The notes under the pieces are model-generated. The model was given only the letters and a program-made list of their open reading frames with translations, was not told where the DNA came from and did not search any database. Made by a program: the position numbers and the translations under genes. Of a DNA stretch of 64,000 bases, positions 1 through 7,159 are shown piece after piece. Source of the stretch: Berkiella sp050247135 (lineage in GTDB: Bacteria; Pseudomonadota; Gammaproteobacteria; Berkiellales; Berkiellaceae); assembly GCA_050247135.1 (NCBI GenBank), contig JBFWUT010000014.1, positions 1 through 64,000 of the forward strand. The letters are read 5' to 3'. The stretch's first letter is position 1; each line of letters begins with the position of its first letter.

Positions 1-803
1 GCACCATTAATTCCAGGGAATTTTGATAACAAACGACGCTTACCCGTGGCAACCTCAATCAGATAAATTTCAGCACGATTTTTTTCGAAAGACACAAAGG
101 CAATTTGTCTGGCATCGGGAGACCAAGACGGCGACATCAAGGGTTCTTTGGATTTAACCAGAGTGACAGGATTGTAACCATCAGCATCCGCCACTTCTAA
201 ACTGTAATGAGTGCCATCAAAAGAGCGCACTACCATCACGTAAGCGATTCGGGTTGAAAAAGCACCACGGATACCTGTTAACTTTTCATAAATGTCATCA
301 CTGATCCGGTGAGCTAACGCACGAAAATCTTTACGACGCGCACCATGATACACTTTACTTAATAGCTCGGTATTTTCCTTACGAGTTAGCTCGCCATTTT
401 TGAGCTCTGAACCTGATTGAGCTTTATAGACATCCATCAATTTAAAACTGACCGCATAGCTGTCGCCACCTTCTGGTTTCACGACACCTAGGACAACGTT
501 TTCTACTCCTGCAGTCTGCCATAAATTGGCATCTCGCTCTTGCGAAATAGTATTGACGCGCGGCAATTGCTCAGGAAGCAAAGGATCAAAACGTCCGCAC
601 ATCCTTAAATCATTGCGCACAACGGTTGCTAGCTCTTCAAAAGAGCCCCCTATCGTAGTACGTCTTTGCGCAGTTTCTTCAGCACTGTTGGTGACCGCAA
701 TGGGCACTCCCGCCACGGTACCTTGCGTAATTTCAATATTTAAACGCGCATGAACACCAGATGATAATCCCAAGAGTAAAGCGGCTAAGACAAAATGTTT
801 CAC
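1..803 (-). CDS. tolB: Tol-Pal system beta-propeller protein TolB (partial, C-terminus beyond window)
   Basis: Periplasmic TolB binds Pal and links the inner-membrane TolQRA motor to the peptidoglycan/outer membrane. The reverse-strand reading runs from a GTG at 803 into the window edge without a stop, giving about 267 residues. It starts with a Sec signal peptide (hydrophobic core then Val-His-Ala before the mature Arg-Leu-Asn). The N-terminal TolB domain follows, then the first propeller blades with the typical repeats SWSPDARQIAFVS and IYLIEVATGKRRLL. The start codon overlaps the tolA stop in a GTGA junction, so translation is probably coupled. The C-terminal propeller blades lie outside the window, and pal is expected beyond them. 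Identification is firm; only the length is unknown. Confidence 0.95.
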   Translation of the reverse strand, partial: MKHFVLAALLLGLSSGVHARLNIEITQGTVAGVPIAVTNSAEETAQRRTTIGGSFEELATVVRNDLRMCGRFDPLLPEQLPRVNTISQERDANLWQTAGVENVVLGVVKPEGGDSYAVSFKLMDVYKAQSGSELKNGELTRKENTELLSKVYHGARRKDFRALAHRISDDIYEKLTGIRGAFSTRIAYVMVVRSFDGTHYSLEVADADGYNPVTLVKSKEPLMSPSWSPDARQIAFVSFEKNRAEIYLIEVATGKRRLLSKFPGING

Positions 804-1663
804 GCGGCCTCCGGACGGAAAATGAAATCAAATTCTCGAAATTGACTTGCTAGTGCAGGATCAGGCGGCATTGGCAAGGGTGAAGCTTTTTCAACTGCCA
901 ATACGGCTGAGCGATCAAACTCCACACTACCACTGGATTCGGCAATTCTGACACTCAGCACTTCGCCAGTTGGCAATAATGACACCGCAATCTTGCAAGA
1001 GTACTTTGAAAAATCGACCCCTAAAGGTTGTCGCCAATGTTGATGCAGCCTGTTACGCAGCAGCATTTTATATTGATCAAGCTGGGCTCGGTTAACACTC
1101 GCAGCTTTAGCTTGCTGATCGGCCAGTTCTTGCGCTTTTTGCTTCGCCAATTCTTGTTGCTTGGCCAATTCAGCCGCCTTTTGCTCAACAATCGCTTTAT
1201 TCTTTGCAGCTTGCAACTCATCTTTTTGTTTTTGCAGCTTTTTAATTTGTTCTTGCTCTGCTTTGACTTTATCTTTTAACTCTTGTTCTTGCTGCTCTTT
1301 CACCAAGCGTTGCAATTCAGCTTCTTTTTTCAGCTGTTCGTTCTTTCTTTTAAGCTCTAATAAAAGCTGCTCTTCTTTTTCGCGCTTTTGCTTAGCTTCA
1401 GTTTCTTTACGAATGAGTTCCTGCTTTTTGGCTTGCTCTTGTTGTTTTTTCTTAGCCTCAATCATGGCCAAGCGATCGACTTCATCTTGTAAGCTTTTCT
1501 TGTTGATAACAACAGCTTCAATAATTTCTTTATTTTCGTCAGGCGTGGCCATCGGCGGTAAATGGAGGGTGTGATCAAAACTAATAACCAGCAAAATACC
1601 CAGCGCAATATGTAAACATACCGCCAACCCTAAAGAGATTTTTTGCGAAGGCCCTTTTTGCAC
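800..1663 (-). CDS. tolA: Tol-Pal system protein TolA
   Basis: TolA spans the periplasm and transmits proton-motive energy from TolQR to TolB/Pal during cell-envelope constriction. The 287-residue product has one N-terminal membrane segment (about residues 9-29, containing His18). A very long Lys/Glu/Gln/Ala-rich helical domain II follows (about 45-190), then a compact C-terminal domain III (about 195-287) with the TolA-type stretches YKMLLRNRLHQHW and SSGSVEFDRSAVLAV. The start is GTG, preceded by AAGGTAG at normal distance. It lies 5 bp after tolR and overlaps tolB by 4 bp. The highly biased composition of domain II throws long spurious reading frames on the opposite strand. Confidence 0.95.
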   Translation of the reverse strand: MQKGPSQKISLGLAVCLHIALGILLVISFDHTLHLPPMATPDENKEIIEAVVINKKSLQDEVDRLAMIEAKKKQQEQAKKQELIRKETEAKQKREKEEQLLLELKRKNEQLKKEAELQRLVKEQQEQELKDKVKAEQEQIKKLQKQKDELQAAKNKAIVEQKAAELAKQQELAKQKAQELADQQAKAASVNRAQLDQYKMLLRNRLHQHWRQPLGVDFSKYSCKIAVSLLPTGEVLSVRIAESSGSVEFDRSAVLAVEKASPLPMPPDPALASQFREFDFIFRPEAA

Positions 1664-1668
1664 AACAA

Positions 1669-2124
1669 CTACCTTTTTTGCTTCATGGCGGTTTGCACAG
1701 GAACATCATCTTGCGTAACAAGTCCCACGCTGGGTGCACCAGCCTTTTGCAACAACACCATCGCACCAATCACTTTGCCATAATCAACTTGCTTATCGGC
1801 TTTGACGAGCACTTTTCGCTTAGGATGGCGTTCAAGATCAGCCATCACTCGCAAGGTTAAGGCTTGGCTATCAATGACCGCGGCAGGACTGTCGGAAATA
1901 TTGAGATATAAACGACCCTCTTTATCAACACTCACGACAATGGGTTCTTTTTCATTGGAGGGTAAAGCCTTAGCGCTGGCCTGCGGTAAATCAACAGATA
2001 CCCCTTGTTGAAGCAAGGGCGCCGTCACAATAAAAATAACCAACAATACCAACATCACGTCGATGTAAGGTACCACGTTGATTTCTGCGACTAGTTTTTT
2101 CCGAGAATACTGCTTTCTCAGCAT
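1669..2124 (-). CDS. tolR: Tol-Pal system proton-channel subunit TolR
   Basis: TolR (ExbD/TolR family) forms the inner-membrane proton channel with TolQ and energises TolA. The 151-residue protein has a short cytoplasmic N-terminus, one membrane helix (about residues 18-38) and a periplasmic domain. Asp22 in the motif VVPYIDVMLVLLVIF corresponds to the protonatable aspartate (Asp23 in E. coli) that carries the ion. The gene sits 12 bp after tolQ and 5 bp before tolA. Nothing unusual is seen. Confidence 0.96.
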   Translation of the reverse strand: MLRKQYSRKKLVAEINVVPYIDVMLVLLVIFIVTAPLLQQGVSVDLPQASAKALPSNEKEPIVVSVDKEGRLYLNISDSPAAVIDSQALTLRVMADLERHPKRKVLVKADKQVDYGKVIGAMVLLQKAGAPSVGLVTQDDVPVQTAMKQKR

Positions 2125-2136
2125 ATTCCACCCTAT

Positions 2137-2859
2137 CTATTTGACCAATTCATCTTTGAGGGCTTCACCTTCTGGCTCTTGCCAAGATTGTGAATTCAAT
2201 CGACGATATAAAGCACCTGAAAATTCTTCAGCTAGATTGTCATAGCCACGTATGATCTTTTGCGAACTGGCGCTAAAACGGTTGTATGCAAATACCGCAG
2301 GGATCGCTGCGAATAATCCTAATGCCGTCGCAACCAGAGCTTCGGAAATACCGGGAGCCACCATTGCTAAAGTGGCCTGCTGCATGCTACCTAAGGCACG
2401 AAAGGCCGTCATAATTCCCCACACCGTACCAAATAAGCCAATGTAAACACTAATTGAGCCCACTGTGGCTAAAAAGGGTAAATGTTGTTCCAGCGATTCT
2501 TCTTGTCTTGCTAACGCAACTCGCATCGCGCGCTCGGTACCATTCATCACGGACTCTTGAGGAATGTCTTGCTTATAGAGCCTGACAAATTCGCGAAAGC
2601 CTGCACGAAAAACTTGTTCAACACCGTTTCCATTAAAACGACGTGATGCCAGATAATCATACAGACGATTCAAGTCAGTGCTGCTTTGAAAACGCTGAGC
2701 AAAGGCATCAAATAGTTTTTGTGCTTGATAAAGGGCATAGCCGCGCTGAAAAATCAGCGACCATGAGACAACAGAAAGCCCTAATAAAATGAGCATTACA
2801 ATCTGCACCAACGCACTGGCGTCGGTAAATAAACTCAGCAATGATAAGTCAGTACTCAC
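2137..2859 (-). CDS. tolQ: Tol-Pal system proton-channel subunit TolQ
   Basis: TolQ (MotA/TolQ/ExbB family) is the pentameric stator-like inner-membrane component that powers Tol-Pal. The 240-residue product has membrane segments at about residues 18-38, 130-152 and 168-192. Thr145 (FGTVWGIM) and Thr178 (ALVATALGL) match the conserved pore threonines of the E. coli protein in both position and context. The start is GTG with GAGGGAG upstream. A 143 bp gap separates it from ruvB. The thioesterase gene ybgC, which opens the tol cluster in many gammaproteobacteria, is absent here. Confidence 0.96.
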   Translation of the reverse strand: MSTDLSLLSLFTDASALVQIVMLILLGLSVVSWSLIFQRGYALYQAQKLFDAFAQRFQSSTDLNRLYDYLASRRFNGNGVEQVFRAGFREFVRLYKQDIPQESVMNGTERAMRVALARQEESLEQHLPFLATVGSISVYIGLFGTVWGIMTAFRALGSMQQATLAMVAPGISEALVATALGLFAAIPAVFAYNRFSASSQKIIRGYDNLAEEFSGALYRRLNSQSWQEPEGEALKDELVK

Positions 2860-3002
2860 GCTTTTAACTCCCTCAACATCGCCCTCGGGGCTTTTTCACC
2901 TGAAGATAGCATAGTTCTCTTGATCAAAACTTCAAAGTAATTCAATCATTAGAAGGTATCAATTAAAGCTACCAAACTCAAACATTTTTAAAAAATAGGT
3001 AA

Positions 3003-4025
3003 TTAAATTAACTCATTTGATGGTGCTGGCAACCCAAAATGCGCATAGGTTTGGGCGGTAATCACTCTGCCTCTTGGGGTACGCATCATAAAACCTTGTT
3101 GGATTAAAAATGGTTCTATTAAGTCTTCAATTGTATCTTTAGCTTCCCCAATTGCTGCCGCTAAACTATCGATGCCAACAGGTCCCCCTTGAAATTTTTC
3201 AATAGCGACTTGCAGTAATTTTCTGTCTAGTACATCAAATCCTTTGGCATCCACATCTAAGAGATCTAACGCTTTCTTAGCTAAGACTTGCGTGATTTCG
3301 CCAAAGCCTTCTACTTGAGCAACATCTCTGACACGCCGCAAGAGTCGATTGGCAATACGAGGCGTACCTCTGGAGCGACAGGCAATCTCGGCTGCCCCAT
3401 CATCGGTAATAGCAATTTTAAGAACACCGCTGGCACGCTGTACAATCTTTTTGAGATCCTTTGGATGATAAAACTCTAAGCGTTGCACAATGCCGAATCT
3501 ATCCCGCAAAGGCGAGGTTAACATCCCTGCGCGAGTCGTTGCGCCAATCAAGGTAAATGGCGGTATATCCAGCTTAATCGAGCGCGCTGCCGGCCCTTCC
3601 CCTATCATGATATCAATTTGAAAATCTTCCATTGCAGGATAAAGCACTTCTTCAATTAGGGGACTCAAGCGATGAATTTCATCAATAAACAAGACATCTT
3701 TGGGCTGCAAGTTGGTTAAAATAGCGGCCAAGTCACCTGGGCGCTCAATCACAGGTCCTGAAGTTTGCTTAATATTGACACCTAATTCGTTGGCGACAAT
3801 ATTCGCCAGCGTCGTTTTTCCAAGCCCAGGGGGACCAAAAATCAACAAATGATCCAATGCTTCATTACGTCGTCTAGTGGCTTCGATAAAAATAGAGAGT
3901 TGATCACGAACCGGATCTTGCCCCGTATAATCTGCCAACGTTTTTGGCCGTATTGTCGCCTCTTGATGCAAATCGATGGTCTGCGCAGATACTGAAACAA
4001 TGCGATCGGTTATTTCACTGTTCAT
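3003..4025 (-). CDS. ruvB: Holliday junction branch-migration ATPase RuvB
   Basis: RuvB is the hexameric AAA+ motor that drives branch migration of RuvA-bound Holliday junctions before RuvC cleavage. The product has 340 residues, the normal family length. Walker A is GPPGLGKTT at residues 64-72, Walker B is DEIH at 115-118, and the arginine finger is Arg174 in LRDRFG, the same number as in E. coli. A C-terminal winged helix contacts DNA (motif TPRGRVIT). The start overlaps the ruvA stop by 4 bp (ATGA), which implies coupled translation. Confidence 0.98.
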   Translation of the reverse strand: MNSEITDRIVSVSAQTIDLHQEATIRPKTLADYTGQDPVRDQLSIFIEATRRRNEALDHLLIFGPPGLGKTTLANIVANELGVNIKQTSGPVIERPGDLAAILTNLQPKDVLFIDEIHRLSPLIEEVLYPAMEDFQIDIMIGEGPAARSIKLDIPPFTLIGATTRAGMLTSPLRDRFGIVQRLEFYHPKDLKKIVQRASGVLKIAITDDGAAEIACRSRGTPRIANRLLRRVRDVAQVEGFGEITQVLAKKALDLLDVDAKGFDVLDRKLLQVAIEKFQGGPVGIDSLAAAIGEAKDTIEDLIEPFLIQQGFMMRTPRGRVITAQTYAHFGLPAPSNELI

Positions 4026-4624
4026 ACTTTTGCCAATCCTTGTAATGCTTCTTTTAACATCGCTTCGCAGCTTAATGAATCATTTTTTACTTTAGCGAGG
4101 GCTTTCGTGGCTTCTTGTGGCTTATAGCCCAGCGCCATCAATGCGGCAATCGCTTCTTCTCTTGGCGTTTGTTCTTGAGTTAATGAAGACACCCGGGTTT
4201 TTTGCGGTGAAGACAGGAGCATTTTACTTAATCTATCTTTCATTTCCACAATAATCCGTAAAGCAGTTTTCGCGCCAATGCCTGGCAATCTTTGTAAACG
4301 GCTCACTTCTTCTGTTGCCACGATTTCCATGAGCTCTTGGGGCGACAATCCCGACAAAATAGCCAAAGCAATCTTAGGTCCAACGCCATTAGTTTTAATT
4401 AATTCTTGAAATAGATAACATTCATCATGAGTGGCAAAGCCATAAAGCAGTTGCGCATCCTCACGCACCACCATGTGCGTACGTAACACAACGTCTTGCC
4501 CCACCTCAGGCAATACAAAAAAAGTCGATAAAGGGGTTTGCACAATATAACCCACCCCATGCACATCAATCAGCAAAAATGGAGGGTTTTTTTCAATGAG
4601 CTTACCGCGAAGTTGTCCTATCAT
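4022..4624 (-). CDS. ruvA: Holliday junction DNA helicase subunit RuvA
   Basis: RuvA binds the four-way junction as a tetramer and loads RuvB. The start is set at the ATG at 4624 because the product then begins MIGQLRGKL, the conserved RuvA N-terminus, giving the usual 200 residues. A longer upstream reading frame exists, but it lies wholly inside ruvC in another frame. The protein has an OB-fold domain (1-65), helix-hairpin-helix motifs (about 70-130, including LPGIGAKTALRI) and a C-terminal RuvB-contact domain. Its 5' end overlaps the ruvC 3' end by 23 bp. Confidence 0.96.
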   Translation of the reverse strand: MIGQLRGKLIEKNPPFLLIDVHGVGYIVQTPLSTFFVLPEVGQDVVLRTHMVVREDAQLLYGFATHDECYLFQELIKTNGVGPKIALAILSGLSPQELMEIVATEEVSRLQRLPGIGAKTALRIIVEMKDRLSKMLLSSPQKTRVSSLTQEQTPREEAIAALMALGYKPQEATKALAKVKNDSLSCEAMLKEALQGLAKV

Positions 4625-5159
4625 ATGATTTCCATACCGCTGTTCGTTTATAACGACGTTTTCCCTGGGGACTAACGTTTGACACTGCCATGTCTGTATG
4701 TAAATGACACAATGCCACGGCCAGAGCATCTGCGGCATCGGCTTGGGGTTTAACGGGTAAACCGAGTAATGCTTGTACCATGTGCTGAACTTGCGCTTTA
4801 TCAGCACTGCCATTCCCGGTAATGGCTTTCTTAATTAATCTTGGCGCGTATTCAAATACCGTGAGATCAGCCTGCATGATAGCCGCAATAGCGACCCCTC
4901 TTGCCTGCCCTAGCTTCAACGCTGAACGAACATTCTTGTGAACAAAGACTTGTTCGATCGCTAATTCCGTCGGTTGGTAAGTCTCTACTATTTGCTGAAT
5001 TTCCACAAACAACGCCCCCAGGCGCGCAGCTTCTGAGGTCGCTGTTAAACGAATACAACCACCAAACAAACAAATAGGTGTGCCCGTTTTTGCTTTTTCG
5101 ATAACAGCCACACCTGTTATCCGTGAACCTGGATCAATGCCAAGTATTCTTCGGGGCAT
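4602..5159 (-). CDS. ruvC: Crossover junction endodeoxyribonuclease RuvC
   Basis: RuvC is the dimeric Holliday-junction resolvase. The 185-residue product carries the RNase H-like acidic tetrad: Asp9 (GIDPGS), Glu69 (LAIEQVF), Asp141 and Asp144 (ADAADALAVAL). These match Asp7/Glu66/Asp138/Asp141 of the E. coli enzyme. It is about a dozen residues longer than E. coli RuvC at the C-terminus, where the reading frame runs over the start of ruvA. A good AAGGAT ribosome site precedes the ATG, 10 bp after yebC. Confidence 0.97.
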   Translation of the reverse strand: MPRRILGIDPGSRITGVAVIEKAKTGTPICLFGGCIRLTATSEAARLGALFVEIQQIVETYQPTELAIEQVFVHKNVRSALKLGQARGVAIAAIMQADLTVFEYAPRLIKKAITGNGSADKAQVQHMVQALLGLPVKPQADAADALAVALCHLHTDMAVSNVSPQGKRRYKRTAVWKSYDRTTSR

Positions 5160-5169
5160 TAGGCTATCC

Positions 5170-5913
5170 TTATGCCAGTTGTAACCCTATTTCTTCTGGA
5201 ATATCAGCGTTGGAGTACACTTCTTGAACATCATCGAGATCTTCCAGCATCTCGACCAATTTCATAAATCGCTCAGCATCTTCCAAATTCAAGGTCACTG
5301 TCATCGAAGGCACCATGGTGAGCTCGGCTTGCTCACAAGTAAAACCAGCTGCTTTCATCGCTTCACAGACCGCAACAAATTGCTCAGGAGACGTATTGAC
5401 CGTAAAACTACCATCTTCCTGTTTCACCACATCGTCAGCTCCGGCTTCAATGGCCGCTTCCATGAGCTTATCTTCATCGGTGCTTTTTGCAAACGCAATC
5501 TGTCCCATTTTGGTAAAAAGATAGGCAACTGAGCCATCTGTACCGAGGTTTCCCCCCATTTTAGTGAATGCATGACGCACTTCAGAAACGGTTCGGTTAC
5601 GATTATCGGTTAAGCAATCCACCATAATGGCAACCCCATTCGGTCCATAGCCCTCATAACGGATCTCTGCCAAATCTTGATTATCATCGCCCCCAGCACC
5701 GCGCTTGATAGCACGATCGATGGTATCGCGCGTCATATTGTTAGACAACGCCTTATCAATTGCGATACGCAACCTTGGATTTGAATTCAGATCTGCACTT
5801 ATTTTAGCAGAAACTGTAATTTCTCGGATCAATTTTGTGAATAATTTCCCGCGCTTTGCATCTTGGGCATTTTTACGGTGTTTGATATTAGCCCATTTAC
5901 TGTGACCTGCCAT
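5170..5913 (-). CDS. yebC: YebC/TACO1-family regulatory protein
   Basis: This is a YebC family protein of 247 residues with the signature N-terminus MAGHSKWANIKHRK and the internal motif YEGYGPNGVAIMVDCLTDN. Members are cytoplasmic. They were described first as transcriptional regulators and more recently as factors that help ribosomes through difficult peptides; which role applies here is not visible in the sequence. The location immediately upstream of ruvC is the classical one. Its start overlaps the nudB 3' end by 17 bp, with GGAGA in front of the ATG. Confidence 0.95.
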   Translation of the reverse strand: MAGHSKWANIKHRKNAQDAKRGKLFTKLIREITVSAKISADLNSNPRLRIAIDKALSNNMTRDTIDRAIKRGAGGDDNQDLAEIRYEGYGPNGVAIMVDCLTDNRNRTVSEVRHAFTKMGGNLGTDGSVAYLFTKMGQIAFAKSTDEDKLMEAAIEAGADDVVKQEDGSFTVNTSPEQFVAVCEAMKAAGFTCEQAELTMVPSMTVTLNLEDAERFMKLVEMLEDLDDVQEVYSNADIPEEIGLQLA

Positions 5914-6343
5914 AATCTCTCCTTACAAATGTCTTAATCGCTGTCTGATTACTGCTTGATGAGGCAACTTTCAAGGCTTCTTCTTTTGCAAGCCAACGAT
6001 AAGCAAGATGCTCATGACTTAAAGTAATCGGTATTTCTTGTGGGATCACAAAGCTAAATACATGCTCTAAATTCTGAGTCACATTCGCCCCATAGCGGTG
6101 CCGCCATTGCGGATAAATCTCAAACCAATTAGCCAAATGACAATCGAAAAGGACGCCACTTGCCTCACTTAAACCCGTCTCTTCATACAATTCCCGCAGC
6201 GCTGCATCCCCTTTGCTTTCGTCGATTTCCAAACTTCCTGTCACTGACTGCCAAAAATCAGGGTGATCTCTTCTTTGTAATAACAAAACAGCTTCACTGG
6301 CCGTATACACCACGACCAAAACAGATTCAGGACGTTTGGTCAT
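5897..6343 (-). CDS. nudB: Dihydroneopterin triphosphate diphosphatase NudB (Nudix hydrolase)
   Basis: NudB removes pyrophosphate from dihydroneopterin triphosphate in folate synthesis. The 148-residue protein contains a complete Nudix box starting at about residue 36 (Gly-Ser-Leu-Glu, then RELYEETGL), which provides the metal-binding glutamates. The N-terminal RPESVLVVVYT and the WRHRYG segment are typical of NudB rather than of generic MutT enzymes. It overlaps the upstream zinc-ribbon gene by 4 bp (ATGA) and yebC by 17 bp. The aspS gene that often precedes nudB-yebC-ruvC is not here. Confidence 0.9.
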   Translation of the reverse strand: MTKRPESVLVVVYTASEAVLLLQRRDHPDFWQSVTGSLEIDESKGDAALRELYEETGLSEASGVLFDCHLANWFEIYPQWRHRYGANVTQNLEHVFSFVIPQEIPITLSHEHLAYRWLAKEEALKVASSSSNQTAIKTFVRRDYGRSQ

Positions 6344-6627
6344 GAATGTGACGTATGATCACAAGCCGCTTTTTGGCACGATGACCCCTTGCTGGCTTGG
6401 CTTGGCTCTTCATTGCTGGAACTTGCAATATAACGCTGGTTCGCCTTTGCCTTCTCATCCGTTTCGTAATAGCCCTGTCCTTTTAAACGAAAGCGAGGCG
6501 CAGTCACACATTTTTCCAGAGTATGTGAGTGGCACTGACCGCAAGCGCTTTTTGGATGCTCATCCACCTTCAGCAGCAACTCTTCTATGTGGCCACACTG
6601 TTGACAACGAAATTCATAAATCGGCAT
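6340..6627 (-). CDS. FmdB-family zinc-ribbon protein
   Basis: A small 95-residue protein. The first 40 residues form the FmdB zinc ribbon, with two Cys-x2-Cys pairs (CQQC and CGQC), the start MPIYEFRC and a downstream APRFRLKGQGYYETD typical of the family. The C-terminal 30 residues are Ser/Lys/Cys/His-rich and low in complexity. The molecular function of the family is not established; a regulatory or metal-binding role is usually suggested. It is the first gene of the nudB-yebC-ruvCAB run, with a strong GAGGTAGG ribosome site. Confidence 0.85.
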   Translation of the reverse strand: MPIYEFRCQQCGHIEELLLKVDEHPKSACGQCHSHTLEKCVTAPRFRLKGQGYYETDEKAKANQRYIASSSNEEPSQASKGSSCQKAACDHTSHS

Positions 6628-6691
6628 GCCTACCTCAAAAGTAAGTTATTTAAATAATTAATGTTTCAGTTGAAGGCCTTTTCACCCTATA

Positions 6692-6707
6692 CTAGCCCAC
6701 GGGCTAG
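6692..6707. other. 16-bp perfect palindrome in the fmdB/PP0621 divergent gap
   Basis: CTAGCCCACGGGCTAG is self-complementary (stem CTAGCC/GGCTAG) and lies between two divergent transcription units, next to a TATACT that could be a -10 element. It could be an operator or a small hairpin; nothing in the sequence decides between them. Confidence 0.3.
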
Positions 6708-6807
6708 AGGCGGCTATTGTGCCATCTCCTTACCTAAAAGGGGATACCAAGCCATGGTCATGAACACAGTTGAACAACTCATTATTCGCTCTTGAGGTCT
6801 TTATATC

Positions 6808-7053
6808 ATGCTCGTTCGCCTATTATTAATATTGCTTATCCTCGCTTTGATTTCTTGGGTAGCACTATGGTTTGTTAAACGTAGCCTGGTTAAATGGCTA
6901 AGGGGATTTCAGGTTCAAGCAACCCAAACACAAAATGCCAATGAAGTATTGGTTCAATGTGTTTCTTGCCAGACCTTTCTTCCCAAAAATCGTGCCATTG
7001 TGGCTAAAGATAACTATTATTGTTGCGAGGAACATGCTTCTCTTTCACAATAG
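6808..7053 (+). CDS. PP0621-family small membrane-anchored zinc-binding-like protein
   Basis: An 81-residue protein with one N-terminal membrane helix (about residues 3-25), a basic linker (KRSLVKWLRG) and a small C-terminal domain with a CVSC pair and a CCEEH cluster that could bind metal. This architecture matches the PP0621 family found beside two-component genes in pseudomonads. The function is unknown. It lies 106 bp upstream of pilS on the same strand. The ribosome site (TTGAGG) is somewhat distant. Confidence 0.7.
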   Translation: MLVRLLLILLILALISWVALWFVKRSLVKWLRGFQVQATQTQNANEVLVQCVSCQTFLPKNRAIVAKDNYYCCEEHASLSQ

Positions 7054-7100
7054 ATGAAAGTTGTCCATAGGCTCAAGCTGGTAAAGGAATATAGGGCAGA

Positions 7101-7141
7101 ACCCATTTAGGCTAGGCAACAAAAAGCACATTGGAAAGAGC
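7101..7141 (+). repeat. Internally deleted copy of the dispersed intergenic repeat (copy 1)
   Basis: About 41 bp in which the left end of the repeat (ATTTAGGCTAGGC followed by AAC) is joined directly to its right end (AAAAGCAC then ATTGGAAAGAGC). The whole centre seen in copies 2, 4 and 5 is missing. It lies immediately upstream of the pilS ribosome-binding site. Confidence 0.6.
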
Positions 7142-7159
7142 TTAGGAAAGGAGCCACGC

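Noticed and set aside
1161..1574. 137-codon plus-strand frame opposite tolA
   Set aside because: It mirrors the Lys/Glu/Ala-rich coiled coil of TolA, is Ser/Phe/Cys-rich nonsense and has no family motif.
4625..4813. N-terminal extension of RuvA
   Set aside because: It lies entirely within ruvC in another frame; the conserved RuvA N-terminus MIGQLRG starts at 4624.
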